NCBI RefSeq assembly: GCF_902706225.1
Contig: NZ_CACSKB010000031.1
Coordinates: 1-49,980 of the forward strand
DNA length: 49,980 bases
Reading direction: 5' to 3'
Source of the DNA: Microbacterium sp. 18062
GTDB taxonomy: Bacteria > Actinomycetota > Actinomycetes > Actinomycetales > Microbacteriaceae
In this document: positions 44,636-49,980 of the stretch, one piece after another
Layout: each line of letters opens with the position of its first letter
Position numbering within the stretch: position 1 is the stretch's first letter
Notes under the pieces: generated by a model
Told to the model about the DNA's origin: nothing
Database searches by the model: none
The model's input: the letters and a program-made list of their open reading frames with translations, nothing else
Program-made: the position numbers and the translations under genes

Positions 44636-45684
44636 CCGGCGGACGGACCCGGCGTCATCTGACGCTCCGGATCGGATCGATCACGATCCGATCCGATCGT
44701 CGCGGCCTCGCGGTGACGGCGGGCCTCGCCGCCGCCACGCTGATCGCCGCGACGGTCGCGCTCCTGCTCGGCGACTACCCGATGTCGGCCGGCGACGCCC
44801 TCGCCGCGCTCGTGGGCGGAGGCCACGACCCGCTCGCCCAGTACTTCGTGCAGGAGCAGCGCGCGCCGCGCATCGTGGCCGCCGCGCTCGTGGGCGCGGC
44901 GCTCGGCGTCTCCGGCGCGATCTTCCAGTCGCTTTCGGCCAACCCCCTCGGCAGCCCCGATGTGATCGGCTTCACCGTCGGATCCGCCACCGGAGCGCTG
45001 CTGCAGATCGTCGTGTTCGACGGCGGGCCGGCGGCGATCGCCGCCGGAGCGGTGCTCGGCGGATTCGGCACCGCGGCCGTGGTCTACCTGCTCGCCTGGC
45101 GCAGCGGGCTCTCCGGTCTCCGGCTCGTCCTCGTGGGCATCGGCGTCGCGGCGGTGCTGCAGGGAGTGAACTCGCTGCTGGTCGTGCGCGCCTCGCTCGC
45201 CGCCGCGCAGACCGCGGGGCAGTGGCTGGCCGGATCCTTCAACGCGACGACCTGGTCCGAGACCCTCATCGTGCTCGCCGCGGTCGTCGTCCTGGTGCCG
45301 GCCGCCCTGCTGCTCGCCCGGCCGCTGGGCGCGATGGTGATGGGCGACGAGCTCGCCACCGGCCTCGGCATCCGCGTCGAGCGTCGTCGGCTGGAGCTCG
45401 TCGCGGTCGGAGTCGCGCTCGTGTCGCTCGCCGTCGCCACCGCGGGGCCCATCGCCTTCGTCGCGCTCGCCGCGCCCCAGCTCGCACGCCGGCTCACCCG
45501 CCCGAGCGGGATCGGCATGGGGGTGGCGGCCGTGATGGGAGCGCTGCTGGTGCTCGTCAGCGACGTGGTCGCGCAACGGCTGTTCGCCCCGACCCAGCTG
45601 CCGGTGGGCGTCATCACCGGATCGCTCGGCGGGGTCTATCTGATCTGGCTGCTGGCCCGAGAATGGAGACGCACCCCCGCATGA
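44632..45684 (+). CDS. FecCD-family ABC transporter permease, second
   Basis: 350-residue second permease. EQRAPRIVAAALVGAALGVS, AIFQSLSANPLGSPDVIGFT, GLGIRVERRRLELVAVGVAL and GPIAFVALAAPQLARRLTRP are conserved. GTG start overlaps the first permease stop. Codons 14-23 contain a perfect 12-bp hairpin (44668-44695, loop ATCA), which is unusual in a coding start and may affect translation or RNA stability of this subunit. Confidence 0.95.
   Translation: MTGGRTRRHLTLRIGSITIRSDRRGLAVTAGLAAATLIAATVALLLGDYPMSAGDALAALVGGGHDPLAQYFVQEQRAPRIVAAALVGAALGVSGAIFQSLSANPLGSPDVIGFTVGSATGALLQIVVFDGGPAAIAAGAVLGGFGTAAVVYLLAWRSGLSGLRLVLVGIGVAAVLQGVNSLLVVRASLAAAQTAGQWLAGSFNATTWSETLIVLAAVVVLVPAALLLARPLGAMVMGDELATGLGIRVERRRLELVAVGVALVSLAVATAGPIAFVALAAPQLARRLTRPSGIGMGVAAVMGALLVLVSDVVAQRLFAPTQLPVGVITGSLGGVYLIWLLAREWRRTPA
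44668..44695 (+). repeat. Perfect 12-bp hairpin inside the second permease gene
   Basis: CGGATCGGATCG (44668-44679), loop ATCA, CGATCCGATCCG (44684-44695). It encodes the cytoplasmic N-terminus (RIGSITIRSD), about 36 nt after the start codon. Confidence 0.9.
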
Positions 45685-46499
45685 CCCCGCCCCCCATCGA
45701 TCCGCAGAGCGTCGACGCGCGCCTGACCGGACGCGGCCTCACGGTCGGCTACGGCGACCGCACGATCATCGCCGGGCTGGACGTGCGCGTCCCGCCCGGC
45801 GAGCTCACCGTCATCGTGGGCCCGAACGCCTGCGGCAAATCCACCCTGCTGCGCGCCCTCGCCCGGATGCTGCCCGCCGGGACGGGCACGGTGGAGCTCG
45901 ACGGCCGCCGCATCGGCGACTACCCGCCGAAGGAGGTCGCCCGGCGGCTCGGGCTGCTGCCGCAGGCGCCGATCGCCCCGGACGGCATCGTCGTCGAGGA
46001 CCTCGTCGCCCGCGGCCGCTACCCGCACCAGGGCGTGCTCCGGCAGTGGTCGGACGCCGACGAGCAGGCGGTGCGGTCCGCGATGCTCCGCGCCGGCGTG
46101 GCCGAGCTCGCCGACCGGACGGTGGACGAGCTCTCCGGCGGCCAGCGCCAGCGGGTCTGGATCGCCATGGCACTCGCGCAGGAGACCCCCATCCTGCTAC
46201 TCGACGAGCCCACCACCTATCTCGACATCTCCCACCAGGTGGAGGTGCTGAACCTCGCCCGCGACCTGCAGCGCGGCGGGCAGACGATCGTGATCGTGAT
46301 GCACGAGCTGGCTCTCGCGTTCCGTTACGCGACGAACCTCATCGTCATGCGCGAGGGCGCGATCGTCGCGCAGGGACACGTGCACGACGTCGTCACGGCA
46401 GAGCTGATCGAGCACGTCTACGGACTGCCGTGCCGGATCATCGAGGACCCCGTCTCGCGGCGTCCGCTGGTGATCCCCCTCGAGCGGGACGAGCCGTGA
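45681..46499 (+). CDS. FecE-type ABC transporter ATP-binding protein
   Basis: 272-residue ATPase. Walker A GPNACGKST near residue 50, Q-loop LLPQAP, signature LSGGQRQRVW, Walker B ILLLDEPTTYLD and switch His in VIVMHELALAFRYA. TTYLDISHQVEVLNL is characteristic of the iron-siderophore/haem/B12 subfamily. It powers the two permeases. ATG overlaps the permease stop by 4 nt and its stop overlaps the esterase start (GTGA), so the transport genes and esterase form one translationally coupled block. Confidence 0.96.
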   Translation: MTPPPIDPQSVDARLTGRGLTVGYGDRTIIAGLDVRVPPGELTVIVGPNACGKSTLLRALARMLPAGTGTVELDGRRIGDYPPKEVARRLGLLPQAPIAPDGIVVEDLVARGRYPHQGVLRQWSDADEQAVRSAMLRAGVAELADRTVDELSGGQRQRVWIAMALAQETPILLLDEPTTYLDISHQVEVLNLARDLQRGGQTIVIVMHELALAFRYATNLIVMREGAIVAQGHVHDVVTAELIEHVYGLPCRIIEDPVSRRPLVIPLERDEP

Positions 46500-47734
46500 G
46501 CGGCGGCTCCGCCCCTCCGAAGATCCCGCGGCCCGAGCGGGCGCCGCGTACGATCAGCCCCCTCGTCGACCGGCTCTGGCGGGAGCTCGCGCGACACGAC
46601 GAGCTCGGCGCCCGCGCGGAGGACACCGCGCGCGTGGTGGCAGGCTTCTGGTCGTCGCTGGAGCGGACGCCGGTGATCGAGTCGGTCCGCGGTGCGCCGG
46701 ACGAGCGCATCGTCACCTTCCTGTGGCGCGACGCGGAGGCGGAACAGGTGCTTCTGTTCGTCAACCGGCTGACCGACGAGCGGAACCTCTCGGACAGCCT
46801 CATGCGCCGCGTCCCGGGAACCGACGTCTGGCACCTCTCGTACCGGATGCGCGCCGACTGGCGCGCGTCGTACGCCTTCCTCGTGCGCGCCGCGGGGGCA
46901 CCGGCGCCGTGGACCGACGGCCTCGACCAGGTCTCGGTGCGGGCCGCCCTCGACCGGGGGCTCGTCGATCCCGGGAACCCGATCGTGAGCCCCAACCGTG
47001 CGGGCGTCGCGCAGTCGGTCGTGGCGCTGCCCGACGCCCCGGCCGACGCCTGGCTGCGACCGCGCGACGTCGCTCGCGGGCGGGTGGTCGAACGCGCCGG
47101 ACCCGACGACCGTACGGTGTGGGTGTACGAGCCTCCGGGCGTCCCGCCGCTCCCGCTCCCGATCGTGGTGGCGCTCGACGGGGAGGCCTGGGCCGGCGGC
47201 GAGGGGCTCCCCACGACCGTCGACAACCTGCTCGCCGACGGGCGGATGCGGCCGGCCCTGGTCGTCATGCCGGACTCCGGCGGCCGGCAGCGGCGATGGC
47301 GGGAGATGGGCGACGGAGGCGCCGCCGTCTCATGGGTGGCCGACGTCCTGCTTCCCTGGGTGCGATCGCGCTATCCGGCGAGCCCGGATGCGGCCGACGT
47401 CGTGCTCGCCGGGCAGAGCCTCGGAGCCCTCACTGCCCTGCGGCTCGCGCTCACCCGGCCGGATGCGGTCGGGGCGGCGCTCAGCCAGTCCGCGTCCCTC
47501 TGGCAGGACGATCTCACCGCGGCGATGAGCGGCCGCGATCTCACCTGTGTGCGGGCGTATGTCGAGGTCGGTGCGCAGGAATGGGTGCTGCGCGAGCCGA
47601 ACCGAGCGTTCGCCGCACGGCTGGCCGGCGCCGGCGCGCGGGTGCGGTTCGTCGAGTACAACGGCGGTCACGATCACGCGTGCTGGCGCGTGGGGATCGC
47701 CCACGGCCTACAGTCGTTGCTGCCGCCCCGCTGA
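46496..47734 (+). CDS. Enterochelin esterase-like (Fes/IroD-type) hydrolase
   Basis: 412 residues. N-terminal DUF3327-type beta-sandwich (VTFLWRDAEAEQVLLFVNRL, VWHLSYRMRADWRASYAFLV), then an alpha/beta-hydrolase: LPIVVALDGEAWAGG (oxyanion strand), nucleophile in VVLAGQSLGALTALRLAL, and catalytic His in YNGGHDHACWR. Fes-type enzymes hydrolyse the ester backbone of tri-catecholate siderophores in the cytoplasm and free the iron. It has no signal peptide, in line with this. As last gene of the iron operon it supports an ester-linked siderophore (for instance enterobactin- or bacillibactin-like) as ligand; this is inference. Confidence 0.93.
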   Translation: MSGGSAPPKIPRPERAPRTISPLVDRLWRELARHDELGARAEDTARVVAGFWSSLERTPVIESVRGAPDERIVTFLWRDAEAEQVLLFVNRLTDERNLSDSLMRRVPGTDVWHLSYRMRADWRASYAFLVRAAGAPAPWTDGLDQVSVRAALDRGLVDPGNPIVSPNRAGVAQSVVALPDAPADAWLRPRDVARGRVVERAGPDDRTVWVYEPPGVPPLPLPIVVALDGEAWAGGEGLPTTVDNLLADGRMRPALVVMPDSGGRQRRWREMGDGGAAVSWVADVLLPWVRSRYPASPDAADVVLAGQSLGALTALRLALTRPDAVGAALSQSASLWQDDLTAAMSGRDLTCVRAYVEVGAQEWVLREPNRAFAARLAGAGARVRFVEYNGGHDHACWRVGIAHGLQSLLPPR

Positions 47735-47737
47735 CGC

Positions 47738-48445
47738 CTACGCCGGCACGACCCGATCGATGTCGACGCGGGCGATCAGATCGCGGTCCACGTGCGCGGC
47801 CATCGCGCGGGCGGCGGCGGACGGGTCCTGTTCGGCGATGGCCGCGACGATGCGATCGTGATCGGTCTGGCGGACGTCCTCGTCGGCACCGTAGGCGACC
47901 TCGCCGCGGTCGAGAGCGTGGCGGAGCACCGCCATCACACCGGCGTAGACCCCCGGCAGCAGCCTGCTTCCGCTCGCCTCCATGATCAGGAAGTGGAACT
48001 GTCCCGGCGTCCGCCCGCGCTCGGGAACAGGCGGATAGTCGACGTCGCGCCGTGCCGAGGCGCTTCTCTCCAGGACCTCGCGCAGGGCGTCGAGCTGCGG
48101 CTCGGTGCGGTTCAGCGCCGCGCGGTGGGCGGCCTCGACCTCGAGCGCGCGACGGTAGACCAGCAGATCGGCGGTGTCGTAGTCGCCGAGGTACTCGGTC
48201 AGCACCGAGCTCACCGGCGTCCGCGACCGCACGAACGTGCCACGCCCGGGGAGGGTCTCCAGCATCCCCAGGCTCGCGAGCGACCGCACCGCCTCGCGGA
48301 CGGTTGTCTTGCCCACTTCGAGCATCGTCATGAGCTCCGGCTCGGTGGGGATGCGGGAGTTGATCGGCCACTCGCCGGAAGCGATGTTCCTCCGGAGGAA
48401 CGCCAGCGTCGTCCGCGCCCGCGCGGACCCCGACGTCTGGTTCAT
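47738..48445 (-). CDS. GntR family regulator (FadR/FCD subfamily)
   Basis: 235 residues. Winged helix-turn-helix at about 10-75 (IASGEWPINSRIPTEPELMT, VGKTTVREAVRSLASLGMLE, GRGTFVRSR), then an all-helical FCD effector domain with metal-type residues (RRALEVEAAHRAA, FHFLIMEASGSRLL, DHDRIVAAIAEQDPSAAARA). GAGG precedes ATG 48445 by 4 nt. It is convergent with the iron operon (3 bp between ends) and so is not clearly connected with it. Effector probably a small organic acid. Confidence 0.9.
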   Translation of the reverse strand: MNQTSGSARARTTLAFLRRNIASGEWPINSRIPTEPELMTMLEVGKTTVREAVRSLASLGMLETLPGRGTFVRSRTPVSSVLTEYLGDYDTADLLVYRRALEVEAAHRAALNRTEPQLDALREVLERSASARRDVDYPPVPERGRTPGQFHFLIMEASGSRLLPGVYAGVMAVLRHALDRGEVAYGADEDVRQTDHDRIVAAIAEQDPSAAARAMAAHVDRDLIARVDIDRVVPA

Positions 48446-48510
48446 CGTGCCTCGCTTCCGGCCCGCGCATCGGGGCCCCTCGCAGTGTAGACCGGCGATG
48501 CTCGGTGTTC

Positions 48511-49293
48511 TCAGAGCGACGCGGGCTGGCATCGCGGGCACCAGAAGACGTTCCGCTCCGCGGTGGGAGCCGCCCCCAGCGATGTCTCGCGCACGAGCGT
48601 GCCGCAGCGCCGGCAGGGCGCGCCCGCCCGCCCGTAGACCCACATCCGTCGTCCGCGGCGGTCTTCGCCGGTGAACGTGCGCGCCGCGCGGTCGCGGTTG
48701 GCGCGGATCATCCGCACCCCCGTCTCGACGAGCGCGGCGACGTCGGCGCTCGATGCCGGCGTCGTCGGGGCGAGTCCGCGCACGAACAGCAGCTCGTTCG
48801 CGTAGACGTTGCCGAACCCGGCCACGTTCCGCTGGTCGAGGAGGGCGACGTGGACGGGGCGGTCGTCGAGGGCGAGGCGCCGGGCGGCCTCGACCGCGTC
48901 CCAGTCCGCGGCGAGCGGATCCGGGCCGAGATGCCCGACGAGATCGTCCTCGCGCTCGGTCGGCACGACGTCGATCATCGCGAGGTCGAAGCCCACCGCA
49001 TCCGCCGTCGCGACCCCGACGATCGCGCGCACCGTATGGGCGGGCCTGCGCCACCGCGCGCCGGGCGGGTAGACGTGCCACTCGCCCTCCATCTTCAGAT
49101 GCGAGTGCAGGGTGAGCCCGCCGATCCGCGCGAGCAGATGCTTGCCGCGGGGAATGACCGAGCGCACGGTCTCGCCGCGCAGGTCGACGGTCGCGGCCTG
49201 CGGCACGCGCAGATCGAACCGCACGACCTCGTGCCCGGCGAGCGCCGCATGCAGCCGGTGCGCCGCGCGGAAGACCGTGTCGCCCTCAGGCAC
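48511..49293 (-). CDS. Fpg/Nei family DNA glycosylase (endonuclease VIII-like)
   Basis: 260-residue base-excision repair enzyme. N-terminal MPEGDTVFRAAHRLHAAL holds the Pro2/Glu3 catalytic pair; helix-two-turn-helix is LLDQRNVAGFGNVYANELLF; the C-terminal zinc finger has CRRCG and CPRC pairs. It removes oxidised bases and cuts the abasic site. PEGDT (not PELPE) marks the Nei group. ATG 49293 overlaps the lhr stop by 8 nt, a common actinobacterial lhr-nei operon. Confidence 0.95.
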   Translation of the reverse strand: MPEGDTVFRAAHRLHAALAGHEVVRFDLRVPQAATVDLRGETVRSVIPRGKHLLARIGGLTLHSHLKMEGEWHVYPPGARWRRPAHTVRAIVGVATADAVGFDLAMIDVVPTEREDDLVGHLGPDPLAADWDAVEAARRLALDDRPVHVALLDQRNVAGFGNVYANELLFVRGLAPTTPASSADVAALVETGVRMIRANRDRAARTFTGEDRRGRRMWVYGRAGAPCRRCGTLVRETSLGAAPTAERNVFWCPRCQPASL

Positions 49294-49980
49294 GCGTGCC
49301 GCTCGCGTTCTCGCGTGCCGAGCGTGCGGCGTCGCCCGCCGTCTGCCGTCGCAGCGTCACGCCGCGGGGGGACTCCACGAAGCCGGCGTCGCGCAGGAGC
49401 CGTCCGAGGGGGGTCCCGAACACGAACCGTCCGTTGACCTGTTCGACGGTGAGCGTCTCGAGCGCGCGTGCCCGCGCCGTCGTGGCGAGCGACCGCGCCG
49501 CTGCGGCGAGCAGCTCCTCGTCGTCCGTGAACGCGAGCGCGGTCTTGCCGCCGCGTTCGAGGTAGAGCACGAGCGTGCCGTCGACCACCACCACGAGCGC
49601 GCCCGCCTTGCGTCCGGGGCGATGCCTGCTGCCCTCGAGCGGCGGCCACGCCAGCGCGGCGCCGTAGGGGTTCGCCGGGTCGGTCGCGGCGAGCGTGACG
49701 CCCGTGCGCGGGGGCGGGTCGGCGAGGGCCGCGAACTCCCGCAGCCGGTCGATGGTCGACGAGACCGCGAACTGCGCGGCTCCGAGCCGCTCGATCAGGT
49801 ATCCGCGCCGGCAGTGCCCCGCCTGCTCGAACCCGGAGAGCATGCGGTACGCCTGGGCGAAGCCGCCGGGGAGACCCTCGTTCTGCACCGAGCCGCGCGT
49901 CACGACGCCGTACCGGTCGAGCAGGAGCCCCGCCGCCGCCGTCGCCCGCAGGGTCGCATCGGGCTCGGGCGTCGGCGGGG
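49286..49980 (-). CDS. lhr: Lhr-type ATP-dependent helicase, C-terminal part
   Basis: Partial gene, cut by the window end; about 231 C-terminal residues are visible. DRYGVVTRGSVQNEGLPGGF, then QAYRMLSGFEQAGHCRRGYL and IERLGAAQFA, are typical of the C-terminal winged-helix and Lhr-specific domains of large (about 1500-residue) helicases. The core helicase motifs lie outside. The last 8 nt overlap the nei start. Lhr is a 3'-5' DNA/RNA-DNA translocase induced by DNA damage in mycobacteria (family knowledge), in keeping with pairing to a repair glycosylase. Confidence 0.93.
   Translation of the reverse strand, partial: PPTPEPDATLRATAAAGLLLDRYGVVTRGSVQNEGLPGGFAQAYRMLSGFEQAGHCRRGYLIERLGAAQFAVSSTIDRLREFAALADPPPRTGVTLAATDPANPYGAALAWPPLEGSRHRPGRKAGALVVVVDGTLVLYLERGGKTALAFTDDEELLAAAARSLATTARARALETLTVEQVNGRFVFGTPLGRLLRDAGFVESPRGVTLRRQTAGDAARSARENASGTRA

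Noticed and set aside
47738..48445. GntR regulator as controller of the iron operon
   Set aside because: It is convergent with the operon and of the FadR/FCD type; the DtxR-like boxes explain iron control better.

Overview
This is chromosomal DNA from a very GC-rich actinobacterium, most likely Microbacterium or a close member of the Microbacteriaceae (inference). The reasons are GC near 70 percent, many leaderless genes with a TANNNT box 6-8 nt before the start codon, frequent GTG starts and 4-nt ATGA/GTGA overlaps, a paralogous pair of DUF7882 proteins, an LAxTG-type sorting signal, and a strong preference for the word GATGC/GCATC. No rRNA, tRNA, CRISPR array, phage or transposase gene was seen.

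Layout. 1-10 kb is ordinary metabolism: CinA-like amidohydrolase, a small lipoprotein with a cation-diffusion transporter, a Gfo/Idh/MocA oxidoreductase, alanine dehydrogenase with a divergent Lrp/AsnC regulator, a truncated F420-type oxidoreductase, CoaBC, an NRDE protein, a DUF1304 protein and an NADP-dependent reductase. 9.4-10.9 kb holds two divergent DUF7882 genes framed by repeat modules and one very small gene. 10.9-17.9 kb has a class III aminotransferase, the xylose genes (a ROK regulator divergent from xylA, then xylB), a small alarmone synthetase and an unknown protein. 18.1-24.9 kb is a three-gene glycogen-to-trehalose set (glgX/treX, treY, treZ).

24.9-29.2 kb looks like an eroded accessory region. 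It carries a sigma factor with a co-encoded membrane protein, a secreted crystallin-like protein, a VapBC toxin-antitoxin pair, a possible fragment of a secreted-protein gene, and the C-terminal half of a Wadjet type II JetD nuclease subunit, separated by palindromic repeats. 29.2-34.0 kb returns to single genes: 2OG/Fe(II) oxygenase with a structured leader, TspO-like protein, glutamine amidotransferase, a LysR effector domain without HTH, a hexapeptide-repeat protein and a YitT-like protein.

34.15-47.7 kb is the most interesting part: an apparently iron-controlled locus with DtxR-like boxes. It encodes a 1378-residue wall-anchored protein (two copies of a beta-propeller-like region, two Ig-like domains, LAKTG signal), a siderophore-type binding lipoprotein, a 1043-residue surface protein with four copies of an unnamed domain, a third small membrane-anchored surface protein, two FecCD-type permeases, a FecE-type ATPase and an enterochelin-esterase-like hydrolase. 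From the second promoter on, almost every gene overlaps the next by 4 nt. The likely job is capture of an iron chelate or haem at the wall, import, and release of iron by ester hydrolysis (inference). 47.7-50 kb ends with a GntR/FadR regulator, a Nei/Fpg glycosylase and the C-terminus of an Lhr helicase running off the window.

A second theme is a set of at least seven sequence-unrelated families of long nested palindromes between genes. Several lie exactly at truncated or altered gene ends.
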